Positions 1 through 6,747 of a stretch of 11,008 bases of DNA are shown here, piece after piece. The stretch is taken from assembly GCA_964586315.1 (NCBI GenBank), contig CAZPHE010000072.1, positions 1 to 11,008 of the forward strand, written 5' to 3'. The notes beneath the pieces were generated by a model. The model was not told where the DNA came from and ran no database searches. It was given only the letters and a program-made list of their open reading frames with translations. The position numbers and the translations under genes were made by a program. Each line of letters opens with the position of its first letter. Position 1 is the stretch's first letter. Source of the DNA: CAZEER01 sp964586315 (GTDB lineage: Bacteria; Fidelibacterota; Marinisomatia; Marinisomatales; UBA1611).

Positions 1-60
1 GTGACGTAAATTATCTTGCCGGCTTTCTGGTTTAAGGGAAGTATTCGGCATTGAAAAATC

Positions 61-1545
61 CTATGCTAAATGCCCAAACTTTTTGCGTGCCTCCTCCAGC
101 ACCTCCGGTTTTGGTTTGGTCGACTGTGGAAATCTGTCCGCCCAGTGAAATGGCTTTGTTGCATCAATTATAAGGCGAGAGTTTGTAATATTTCCTTTAG
201 CTTTTTCATCAGGGTGAAGTCTCGGATCAGCATTTGAAGTCCAAGCATTTTTAATAATATCCATCTCAGTCGCTGGATCACAACACATTAAGGCGGCCCA
301 AATCAATTCCTCTAGGTCTGTGACGTCAATGTCGTCATCTGTCACAATGACCCACTTACCAGCATAAGCGCCCGCGTGACATTGACTAGCAATATGGCCG
401 GCTTGGGTTGCATGCCCGGGATAACGCGCCTTTATGGATACCCCTGTCAGCATCCTTGACCCACCCACTTCGTGGCACCATACCTGATGGATATCTGGAA
501 CGCCGGCGGCTTCTATATTTCTTTTCATCAACGCTGACCTGGTAATCGCTCTAAATCGTGAAAATTCATCGGGTAAATGCTGTGGTGGAAAGCCAAGAAT
601 TATGGGGTCATTACGATGATAAATGGCGGCTACATCGCATTTTGGTCTCACCCGTCCTTTTTCGGTGTAGCTGCCGCACCAATCACCAAATGGTCCCTCC
701 GGGACAACCTCATTAGGGTCAACCCAACCCTCAATCACAATCTCCGCATCGGCTGGGAATGGTAATCCAGTTTCTTTACCTCGAACCAGTTCAATAGGCT
801 TGCCACGAAGGCCACCCATTACATCAAATTCACTGACGCCTGATGGCACCTCATACCCGCCCAGCAAAAATGCGAGAGGTTCCCCACCGACAACCATGAC
901 GACAGGCATTTTTTCTCCCTTAGCCACGTGCTTTTCATGATGAATGCGTCCGTGTTTACCAGGTGCGGAATTGTAGGCGACAGTCTTTTCATCGATAACC
1001 ATCACCCGATAGCAACCCATATTATACCACCCTGTGTCAGGGTCCTGGGTGACATTGTAAGTGCCGGTCCCTATATACCTGCCTCCATCGTCCTCGTGCC
1101 ACATTGGTGAGGGAAAAGAGAGTACATCGATATCATCTCCGGTCATGATGTTTTCAAAAACTGGACCATCTTCTATGTAAACGGGTGGAATCAACGCACC
1201 TTGCTCGTGGGAATAAACCCCGGCCCAGGCTTCTGAAAGCTCTACTTTATCAAGATTTTCTGGAAACCCCAACGTTAGGTTTTTACGTTTGCCACCGAAA
1301 AAATTACAAAGAACCCTAAAACCCTTTGCACACCCGGGGACCTCATCAAAGAGAAGAGCCGGGGAACCGTCTCGATATTTAGCGACAGTGGCTGCCAAAC
1401 CAATATCTTGCTCCCAGCTTGCACCAGTTATTGTTTCCAGCTCTCCAAGTTTTTCAGCTTCGGCAAGCCAATCACGCAAATTTTGGTATGCGAAATTATG
1501 TTCGTTATTGGACCTTAAAATCTCAGCCGGTTTAGACTCCGCCAT
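61..1545 (-). CDS. UbiD family prenyl-FMN-dependent decarboxylase (complete)
   Basis: This 494-residue protein has the full length of the UbiD/Fdc family (E. coli UbiD is just under 500). The family reversibly decarboxylates aromatic, heteroaromatic or alpha,beta-unsaturated acids using prenylated FMN supplied by UbiX. Visible hallmarks are the cofactor-site stretch YNMGCYR (N175, R180, matching N168/R173 of fungal Fdc1), the LLGGYEVP turn near 227-234, AEIVIEG at 267-273 and PEGPFGD at 282-288. E283 matches the catalytic Glu277. The residue equivalent to Glu282 is Asp288, a conservative change. The ATG at 1545 follows a strong GGGGGAG site at 1555-1561. It is the last gene of a four-gene leftward operon, 18 bp after the glyoxalase gene. 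The cytoplasmic substrate is unknown. Neighbouring oxygenases argue for catabolism rather than ubiquinone synthesis. Family is secure; substrate is not. Confidence 0.93.
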   Translation of the reverse strand: MAESKPAEILRSNNEHNFAYQNLRDWLAEAEKLGELETITGASWEQDIGLAATVAKYRDGSPALLFDEVPGCAKGFRVLCNFFGGKRKNLTLGFPENLDKVELSEAWAGVYSHEQGALIPPVYIEDGPVFENIMTGDDIDVLSFPSPMWHEDDGGRYIGTGTYNVTQDPDTGWYNMGCYRVMVIDEKTVAYNSAPGKHGRIHHEKHVAKGEKMPVVMVVGGEPLAFLLGGYEVPSGVSEFDVMGGLRGKPIELVRGKETGLPFPADAEIVIEGWVDPNEVVPEGPFGDWCGSYTEKGRVRPKCDVAAIYHRNDPIILGFPPQHLPDEFSRFRAITRSALMKRNIEAAGVPDIHQVWCHEVGGSRMLTGVSIKARYPGHATQAGHIASQCHAGAYAGKWVIVTDDDIDVTDLEELIWAALMCCDPATEMDIIKNAWTSNADPRLHPDEKAKGNITNSRLIIDATKPFHWADRFPQSTKPKPEVLEEARKKFGHLA

Positions 1546-1563
1546 TTTGTACTTCTCCCCCAG

Positions 1564-2025
1564 TTACTTATCTTGACCTGGCCCCCAGGTTTTTTCCTTA
1601 ATTCTAGGCTCAGTGAGTTCTATCGAATAACCATCCGGATCACGGATAAAAGCGATCACGGGGCCATTGGGACCGGAATGCTTTAAAGGTCCTGGAGGTC
1701 TTGGCACCTCCATCCCAAATTCCTCAACCTTTGCACAGATTTCATAGATATCAGAATAACCAATTGCAATATGACCATAGCCGGTACCTAGTTCATACCC
1801 ATCGTCTCGATCCCAATTGTAGGTAAGTTCAATAGCCGGATCGGTGTCTTCCTCACCAAAGCCCATAAATACGACAGTGTATTTTCCACCCTCGTTTTCA
1901 TTACGCCTGAATTCTTTCATTCCAAGAACCTCCGAGTAAAACCTGACGGAATTCTCCAAGTCTTTGACCCTTACCATGGTGTGCCGGATACGAGGTTTTG
2001 CAGCGGCAGGCGATATTTCAGACAT
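1564..2025 (-). CDS. gloA: Glyoxalase I (lactoylglutathione lyase), VOC superfamily
   Basis: This 153-residue protein closely resembles bacterial Ni-type glyoxalase I, which converts the methylglyoxal-glutathione hemithioacetal to S-lactoylglutathione in the cytoplasm. The four expected metal ligands are all present: H15 in RHTMVRV, E66 in AIELTYNW, H85 in YGHIAI and E136 in DGYSIELTE. The ELGTGYGHIAI and DPDGYSIEL stretches are signatures of GloA rather than of extradiol dioxygenases or other VOC proteins. Short tails at both ends extend it slightly beyond E. coli GloA (135 residues). The ATG at 2025 has AGGAG at 2034-2038, eight bases upstream. It lies 21 bp after the second dioxygenase and 18 bp before the UbiD decarboxylase. 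That position suggests it handles a 2-oxoaldehyde arising in the pathway, or a related GSH adduct. A pathway-specific role is inferred; general methylglyoxal detoxification remains possible. Confidence 0.87.
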   Translation of the reverse strand: MSEISPAAAKPRIRHTMVRVKDLENSVRFYSEVLGMKEFRRNENEGGKYTVVFMGFGEEDTDPAIELTYNWDRDDGYELGTGYGHIAIGYSDIYEICAKVEEFGMEVPRPPGPLKHSGPNGPVIAFIRDPDGYSIELTEPRIKEKTWGPGQDK

Positions 2026-2046
2026 TCAACGTTCTCCTACTATTAT

Positions 2047-2898
2047 TCAAAAAGGTTTATCTCCACGCACGATAACTCGATGCATATGTCGAATTTGTCC
2101 CTCCGGAACTCCGCCACACGCTATGTGTATGAGACATCGATTGTCCCAAATCGTAAGGTCATGTTGACACCACTTGTGACGATAAATAAATTCCCGTTTT
2201 TTTTGATGAGCAATAAGTTCATCAAGCAAGTTTTGACCTTCCTCCTCTTCAAGCTCTTCTATCCCTATTGTAAATCTCTCTGAAATATATAGAGCCTTGC
2301 GCCCGGTCTCCGGGTGTGTCCGAACTACCGGGTGGATTGCGTCAGGTGGAGCCACATCAACATATCTCTCTTTTCCCTTTCCCTTGTATACATCCGGCAC
2401 TTCAACTCGAGGATTACGAAAACGGTTGAACGTATGCCTGGCATGCAACCCCGCTAACCGTTGTTTCATATCCGAATTTAGGGAGTCATACGCACCATAC
2501 ATATTTGACCATTCGGTATCACCACCAATCTCCGGGATCTCAACAGCGTAGAGCATGGTACAAAGTGTTGGAATGTCAGTGTAAGATAAATCAGAATGCC
2601 AAGCCTCCCCGGCGGAAGGAGAACCTATATATTTACCATCCACCTTTTTGTTTGACAGGATCTGCATCTCCTCGTGTCCCGAAAACTGGTTGTCTTTCTG
2701 TATATGGATATCCAATTCGCCAAAATTACGAGCAAATTTGATTTGTTGTTCAGGCGGCAGCTCCTGTTGTCGAAAAACTAGCACGTGATATGTCAAGAAT
2801 GCTTCGTGAACCTCTTTTAGGCTGCCCTTATCAAGATTACCTACATCAATTCCTACAATTTCTGCACCCAATATATCTGACAGAGGATTGATCTGCAT
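2047..2898 (-). CDS. TauD/TfdA family Fe(II)/2-oxoglutarate dioxygenase (paralog B)
   Basis: A 283-residue non-haem iron oxygenase that couples 2-oxoglutarate decarboxylation to substrate hydroxylation, often followed by spontaneous bond cleavage as in TauD or TfdA. The iron triad is H101 and D103 (WHSD) plus H258 (WDNRCLIH). The 2-oxoglutarate clamp is the Thr of GGDTEW and R274 in MHR. An in-frame TTG at 2919 overlaps the upstream stop, but the ATG at 2898 is preferred. It follows AGGAAAAGG at 2903-2911, and the protein then starts exactly where its tandem paralog does. It is the second gene of the leftward operon, 17 bp after paralog A. The two align end to end without gaps, so they are a tandem duplication that has diverged considerably. 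The substrate is unknown; taurine, sulfonates, aryloxyalkanoates and other small acids are all precedents in the family. Confidence 0.93.
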   Translation of the reverse strand: MQINPLSDILGAEIVGIDVGNLDKGSLKEVHEAFLTYHVLVFRQQELPPEQQIKFARNFGELDIHIQKDNQFSGHEEMQILSNKKVDGKYIGSPSAGEAWHSDLSYTDIPTLCTMLYAVEIPEIGGDTEWSNMYGAYDSLNSDMKQRLAGLHARHTFNRFRNPRVEVPDVYKGKGKERYVDVAPPDAIHPVVRTHPETGRKALYISERFTIGIEELEEEEGQNLLDELIAHQKKREFIYRHKWCQHDLTIWDNRCLIHIACGGVPEGQIRHMHRVIVRGDKPF

Positions 2899-2915
2899 TG
2901 TACCTTTTCCTTTTA

Positions 2916-3767
2916 TCAAAACGGAATATCTCCGCTAATTGTCGTACGGTGCATGTGACGGATTTGACCTTCGGGAATCCCTCGGCACGCAAGGTGCAAG
3001 GTACATCGATTATCCCACATTATTAAATCGCCAACTTTCCATTCATGGTGGTATATAAATTGACGCTGAATTGAATGTTCAATTAACTCATCCAGCAGAT
3101 CCTGCCCCTCATCATCCGAGCCATCCAAAATACCAATTGTAAAACGGGGAGAAACGTAGAGCGCCTTTTTCCCTGTCTCGGGATGTGTTCTTACAACGGG
3201 ATGAAATACGTCTGGCGGGCTGATCTTCTCATAGCGTTCACGTCCGCCATTTTGGCGTTGTTTAGGAACGTCTATGCGCTTGTTTTTATAACGGTTAAAA
3301 CTATGACGAGCCTTCAATCCATCGATACGGTTTTTGGTGTCTTCAGGCAAGGTGTCATAAGCGTCATACATACTAAGCCATTCGGTATCGCCACCAATTT
3401 CAGAAACCTCAAGGGCATAAAGTAGTGAGCCGAGGCTCGGTTCCGGCATATAGGATAGATCTGAATGCCAAGAGTCTCCGGCATTCTCAACACCTATATA
3501 CTTACCATTTTCCTTGACGTTTGAGACGAGCAGGATTTCCTCATGATTTTTGTGAAGACTATCCTTGGAAATATGAACCTCAAGGGGCCCAAAATGTTTA
3601 CTAAAACTGATATGCTCCTCGATAGAGATTTCTTGATCTCTAAACAAAAGGATCTGATGCTGGTGGAAAGCCTCCTTTATTCGTTCGGCAGCATGGGGGT
3701 CAACATTACCAAGATTTACGCCTGATACCTCCGCTCCCAATGCGTCTGAGAGATGGCTGATTTCCAT
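2916..3767 (-). CDS. TauD/TfdA family Fe(II)/2-oxoglutarate dioxygenase (paralog A)
   Basis: First gene of the leftward operon and, at 283 residues, exactly the length of its downstream tandem paralog. Iron ligands are H101 and D103 (WHSD) and H258 (WDNRCTLH). GGDTEW and R274 (MHR) provide 2-oxoglutarate binding, so the active site looks intact. The reading frame stays open to 3881, but the extra 38 residues are low in similarity to the family and would begin upstream of the predicted promoter. The ATG at 3767 has an excellent GGAGGG site at 3772-3777 and gives an N-terminus (MEISHLSDALGAE) matching MQINPLSDILGAE of the paralog. The stop at 2916-2918 lies 17 bp before the next start. The family reaction is oxidative hydroxylation in the cytoplasm using O2 and 2-oxoglutarate. 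Divergence between the copies suggests different substrates or successive steps, which is inference. Confidence 0.93.
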   Translation of the reverse strand: MEISHLSDALGAEVSGVNLGNVDPHAAERIKEAFHQHQILLFRDQEISIEEHISFSKHFGPLEVHISKDSLHKNHEEILLVSNVKENGKYIGVENAGDSWHSDLSYMPEPSLGSLLYALEVSEIGGDTEWLSMYDAYDTLPEDTKNRIDGLKARHSFNRYKNKRIDVPKQRQNGGRERYEKISPPDVFHPVVRTHPETGKKALYVSPRFTIGILDGSDDEGQDLLDELIEHSIQRQFIYHHEWKVGDLIMWDNRCTLHLACRGIPEGQIRHMHRTTISGDIPF

Positions 3768-3771
3768 GACA

Positions 3772-3777
3772 CCCTCC
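3772..3777 (-). promoter_or_regulatory. Ribosome binding site fixing the start of dioxygenase A
   Basis: On the minus strand GGAGGG lies four bases before the ATG at 3767, close to the ideal anti-16S complement. It decides against the longer open frame to 3881. Confidence 0.8.
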
Positions 3778-3798
3778 ACTGTAAGGCCTGTTTGCCCC

Positions 3799-3808
3799 GT
3801 TCCGGAAC
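3799..3808. promoter_or_regulatory. Perfect 10-bp palindrome, candidate operator
   Basis: GTTCCGGAAC is its own reverse complement. Relative to the predicted leftward start near 3813 it falls at about +6 to +15. A repressor bound there would block early elongation of the dioxygenase-glyoxalase-decarboxylase operon. A 10-bp palindrome can arise by chance in 11 kb, so position is the main argument. Confidence 0.35.
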
Positions 3809-3819
3809 ATTTTTTATTA

Positions 3820-3848
3820 ATTCTACGCCCGGTCTCATCTAGCGTCAA
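3820..3848 (-). promoter_or_regulatory. Sigma70-type promoter of the leftward operon
   Basis: Read on the minus strand, TTGACG (3848-3843) is followed after exactly 17 bp by TAGAAT (3825-3820). Each hexamer matches consensus at five of six positions with the optimal spacer. Transcription would start near 3813, giving a leader of about 46 nt before the ATG at 3767. This also explains why the upstream part of the open frame (3768-3881) is not coding. Confidence 0.65.
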
Positions 3849-3856
3849 ATATCGTC

Positions 3857-3898
3857 GTACCAGTTGAGTTTCATTCACCAATAGCGTTCAATTGGTAC
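3857..3898. repeat. Inverted-repeat cluster in the divergent control region
   Basis: GTACCAGTTGAG (3857-3868) and TTCAATTGGTAC (3887-3898) form an imperfect inverted repeat with 12-bp arms, 10 of 12 matching, around an 18-bp spacer. A third half-site, ACCAAT (3877-3882), faces ATTGGT (3891-3896) as a perfect 6-bp inverted repeat with an 8-bp spacer. The cluster lies just upstream of the leftward -35 box and just before the rightward gene, so it could be a shared regulator site. Both arm mismatches would be G-U pairs in rightward RNA, so a hairpin is an alternative. Confidence 0.45.
3864..3892 (+). promoter_or_regulatory. Weak candidate promoter for the rightward operon
   Basis: TTGAGT (3864-3869) and TTCAAT (3887-3892) are separated by 17 bp, and each matches consensus at four of six positions. 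It would overlap both arms of the inverted repeat, so regulator binding there would directly affect it. The match is weak and could be chance. Confidence 0.25.
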
Positions 3899-3908
3899 CG
3901 GTTAGAAT

Positions 3909-3915
3909 GGGAGAG
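3909..3915 (+). promoter_or_regulatory. Ribosome binding site fixing the start of dioxygenase C
   Basis: GGGAGAG lies six bases before the ATG at 3922. It overlaps an alternative in-frame ATG at 3907, favouring 3922 over that ATG and over the TTG at 3892. Confidence 0.65.
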
Positions 3916-3921
3916 CTGACT

Positions 3922-4803
3922 ATGGCAAATTTTGAGTTGCGGCCGATATCTGATGCAATTGGCGTCGAGGTAATTGGCATTGATTTACGTAAGCCATTAA
4001 AGCCAGATGTTGCAAACGCGATAGAACAGGCTTGGTATGAACATGTCGTGGTCCTCGTGCGCGATCAAGATCTTAACCTCGATCAGCAGCATGCTTACGC
4101 CGCTAACTTTGGAAAAGTCGCCGTTCGGAGCCAATCATCCGCGACAGAGCATGAAAAAAAAACCAGTAATACACTGATGCTCATTACCAACGTTCGTGAG
4201 AACGGAAAACCTATCGGCACACTCCCTGATGGCGAAATGATGTTTCACTCTGACACACCCTATTACGAGAGCCCTCTTAAGGCGACTTTACTTTATGCCA
4301 TCGACATTCCATCCCAAGGTGGCAATACCCTATTTTCCAATAGCTACAGAGCTGCAGAAACTTTACCTGAAGACTTAAAGGCCCGCATTGGAAATAGGAA
4401 AGCGCTGCACATCTATGATTACGGTAATCAAAATAAAACCGATGATAGCTACGATAAGAGTATCCACCCCCACTTTGCCCACCCTGTTTTTCGCAGACAC
4501 CCCGAAACAGGCCGCTCTGCTCTTTTTGTCAGCGAGTTAATGACAGAGGAAATTCTGGGAGTAAGCCCGAAAGAGAGCAAGGAGCTGTTACAAATGTTAT
4601 TTGAACATCAGAGAAAACAGGAATTCGTTTACGAACATAAATGGCGCCCTGGAGACATAATAATGTGGGACAACCGCTGCTCGGTCCACGCGCGTACTGA
4701 CTTTCCTAGTGACGAGCGCCGGATGCTCCGCCGGATTACCCTTGAAGATGAGCATCCTGTCCTTGCCGGAGAACCACCAACCCCTGAGACAGCGGCCCCA
4801 TAG
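3922..4803 (+). CDS. TauD/TfdA family Fe(II)/2-oxoglutarate dioxygenase (paralog C, divergent)
   Basis: A 293-residue family member transcribed divergently from paralogs A and B. The iron triad is H109 and D111 (FHSD) and H256 (WDNRCSVH). R271 in MLRR is the expected 2-oxoglutarate anchor, with Leu replacing the His of the MHR motif seen in the other three copies. It carries GGNTLF where the others have GGDTEW. It has an extra segment before FHSD and a Pro-rich C-terminal tail of about 15 residues, so it belongs to a different subfamily and probably uses a different substrate. The start at 3922 is supported by GGGAGAG and by MANFELRPISDAIG aligning with family N-termini. It leads a rightward operon, with the methyltransferase-like gene 3 bp after its stop. 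Oxygenase function is well supported; substrate is unknown. Confidence 0.92.
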   Translation: MANFELRPISDAIGVEVIGIDLRKPLKPDVANAIEQAWYEHVVVLVRDQDLNLDQQHAYAANFGKVAVRSQSSATEHEKKTSNTLMLITNVRENGKPIGTLPDGEMMFHSDTPYYESPLKATLLYAIDIPSQGGNTLFSNSYRAAETLPEDLKARIGNRKALHIYDYGNQNKTDDSYDKSIHPHFAHPVFRRHPETGRSALFVSELMTEEILGVSPKESKELLQMLFEHQRKQEFVYEHKWRPGDIIMWDNRCSVHARTDFPSDERRMLRRITLEDEHPVLAGEPPTPETAAP

Positions 4804-4806
4804 ACC

Positions 4807-5445
4807 TTGTCAGGAAAAATAGAAGAGTTACGACCCGAATATTTTCGTCGAATGGACGAAAGTGACGACGCCGACTTTTATGATCAGCCGCGGCTTGTCA
4901 CACATATTGATGACCCTGCGTGTGCCGCTTTAAACGATTATTTCCGAATGCAGTTTCCGGCAGATAGCGAGCTCCTGGATTTAATGTCGAGCTGTGTGTC
5001 CCACCTCCCTTGGGATATCACATATAAAAAAGTCACGGGTCTTGGCATGAACCAGGTAGAATTAGATAAAAACCCTCAGCTCACCAAACGTGTCGTACAC
5101 AATCTCTCAAATGACCCTACCCTACCCTTCGCCAATCAATCTTTTGATGGCTGCATGATCACAGTTTCGGTGCAATACTTGATTCACCCAATAGAAGTCT
5201 TCTCGGAGATTGCAAGGATTTTAAGACCTGGGAGCCCCTGTATCGTTTCATTCTCCAACAGATGTTTTCCTACAAAAGCAGTCGCGATTTGGCATCACTT
5301 GAATGACACGGATCACGGGAAACTTGTTGAATATTATTTTGAAGAGGCTAATGGTTTCGATAAGCCCGGAACACGTAATATTTCTCCAAACCCAGGGGAA
5401 ACGGACCCTCTTTTTATTGTCCACGCGCAGGCAAGGTCTTTGTAA
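4807..5445 (+). CDS. Class I SAM-dependent methyltransferase-like protein
   Basis: A 212-residue protein with a Rossmann-type methyltransferase layout: a motif I position at DLMSSCVSHLP (58-68), an LPFANQSFDGCMITVSVQYL core (106-125), then a ARILRPGSPCIVSFSNR stretch (136-152) matching the post-motif strand and loop. The glycine-rich loop (normally like GxGxG) is absent, with MSSCVS in its place. AdoMet binding may therefore be atypical. The start is TTG at 4807. It keeps the conserved-looking EYFRRMDES segment, which the first ATG (4852) would remove. No good Shine-Dalgarno site is visible, and the start is 3 bp after the dioxygenase stop, so translational coupling is likely. The methyl acceptor is unknown. 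It lies between an oxygenase and a permease but may have no part in their chemistry. Confidence 0.72.
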   Translation: MSGKIEELRPEYFRRMDESDDADFYDQPRLVTHIDDPACAALNDYFRMQFPADSELLDLMSSCVSHLPWDITYKKVTGLGMNQVELDKNPQLTKRVVHNLSNDPTLPFANQSFDGCMITVSVQYLIHPIEVFSEIARILRPGSPCIVSFSNRCFPTKAVAIWHHLNDTDHGKLVEYYFEEANGFDKPGTRNISPNPGETDPLFIVHAQARSL

Positions 5446-5451
5446 GACCCT

Positions 5452-6747
5452 ATGAATCATAAAACATTCCAACTTCTCAAAACAAAAAGGTTTTTACCAC
5501 TATTTATTACCCAGTTTCTCGGTGCAATGAATGACAATCTAATGAAACAGGCTCTCATTGTAATGATTACTTTTGGGATGACGAGCAGTGTTTCACATAA
5601 TCCTAGTATCCTCGTAACTCTCGCGGCGGGGATTTTTATCTTGCCATTTTTTTTATTCTCGGCGACGGCTGGCCAAATCGCCGATAAGTTCGAAAAGTCA
5701 AAAACCATACAATTAATTAAGTTAGCGGAGATCATAATCATGGTCGCTGCGGTTTTAGGCTTCTATTTCAAAAATACATATTTTCTTATGGCCATCCTTT
5801 TTATGATGGGGTGCCAGTCGGCCTTTTTTGGTCCCCTTAAATATGGGATCCTACCCAATCACCTCTCCAAGGAAGAACTAATTGGCGGCAATGCCCTCAT
5901 TGAGGGAGGGACATTCATGGCAATTTTACTAGGAACTATTGCTGGGGGGTTACTTATCGCCACTGACCATGGCGTGATAATTGTCTCTATTATCCTGGTA
6001 TTAGTTGCTGCATTCGGATGGCTATCAAGTCATGGAATTCCAGAGGCCGAAGCCGCCGATGTAAAAATTAAACTAAACCCGAATATCTTAAAAGAAACTG
6101 TTAGGCTTCTAAGCATCGCGAAAGAAAGACGCCCGGTTTTAATTTCAATATTGGGAATCTCATGGTTCTGGACCGTTGGAGCAACATTTCTGACACAGTT
6201 TCCTAACTTCACTAAAAGTCAAATTGGAGGTGATGCCACTGTTGTAACGCTCTTCATGGTGACTTTTTCTTTAGGCATTGCCATCGGCTCACTAATTTGT
6301 GCAAAAATATTAAAAGGTTCAATTTCTGCCAAATATGTACCGGCTAGCGCGTTAGGACTCGCAATTTTTACTTTTGATCTCTACTTTGCGAGCAAGGGCC
6401 TTAATCCTTCCAATTCTAATTTGATAGACGTAAAAGATTTTGTCTCTAATCTTTATAACTGGCGTATTCTTTTAGACTTAACCGCAATTTCAATATTCGG
6501 TGGTCTCTACACAGTTCCACTTTACGCCATTCTTCAAAGCTATTGTGTGCCTAAACTCAGATCTCGTACCATTGCTGCCAATAACATTATAAATGCCCTG
6601 TTTATGGTCATTGGCGCCATGGTTGTCGCTGTTCTTCTCGGTTCAGGGTGGAATATACCGCAGATCTTCTTAGGATTAGCCATCGCAAACACGATAGTTG
6701 CTGTTGGGATCATAAAACTGCCCCAATCACAAAATAAAATTCCCTAG
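5452..6747 (+). CDS. MFS permease related to LplT / the Aas transporter domain
   Basis: A 431-residue, very hydrophobic inner-membrane protein with about twelve predicted spans. The start LPLFITQFLGAMNDNLMKQA (about 15-34) and the later FFGPLKYGILPNHLSKEELI are characteristic of the lysophospholipid flippase LplT and the N-terminal transporter half of Aas proteins. GQIADKFEKSK (about 73-83) is an MFS loop 2-3 motif. The protein ends after the transporter domain with no acyltransferase or acyl-ACP synthetase fused or adjacent, unlike the classical lplT-aas pair. The ATG at 5452 is 6 bp after the methyltransferase stop with only a poor Shine-Dalgarno site, suggesting coupling. It may move lysophospholipids or, by context, a substrate of the locus. 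The family is well supported and the cargo is not. Its stop codon overlaps the convergent monooxygenase stop. Confidence 0.85.
   Translation: MNHKTFQLLKTKRFLPLFITQFLGAMNDNLMKQALIVMITFGMTSSVSHNPSILVTLAAGIFILPFFLFSATAGQIADKFEKSKTIQLIKLAEIIIMVAAVLGFYFKNTYFLMAILFMMGCQSAFFGPLKYGILPNHLSKEELIGGNALIEGGTFMAILLGTIAGGLLIATDHGVIIVSIILVLVAAFGWLSSHGIPEAEAADVKIKLNPNILKETVRLLSIAKERRPVLISILGISWFWTVGATFLTQFPNFTKSQIGGDATVVTLFMVTFSLGIAIGSLICAKILKGSISAKYVPASALGLAIFTFDLYFASKGLNPSNSNLIDVKDFVSNLYNWRILLDLTAISIFGGLYTVPLYAILQSYCVPKLRSRTIAANNIINALFMVIGAMVVAVLLGSGWNIPQIFLGLAIANTIVAVGIIKLPQSQNKIP

Noticed and set aside
1..60. Terminator after the first operon
   Set aside because: I saw no stable stem followed by a T-run in the leftward direction; nothing else is identifiable there.
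577..1576. Rightward open frames within the first UbiD gene
   Set aside because: They lie antisense to a well-conserved gene, have no recognisable domains and no good ribosome binding sites.
1964..2741. Several rightward open frames across the glyoxalase and dioxygenase B genes
   Set aside because: All are shadows of conserved leftward genes, with low-complexity or cysteine-rich translations and no family match.
3768..3881. N-terminal extension of dioxygenase A by 38 residues
   Set aside because: It contains the predicted promoter and the palindrome, has no family similarity, and the ATG at 3767 has a far better ribosome binding site.
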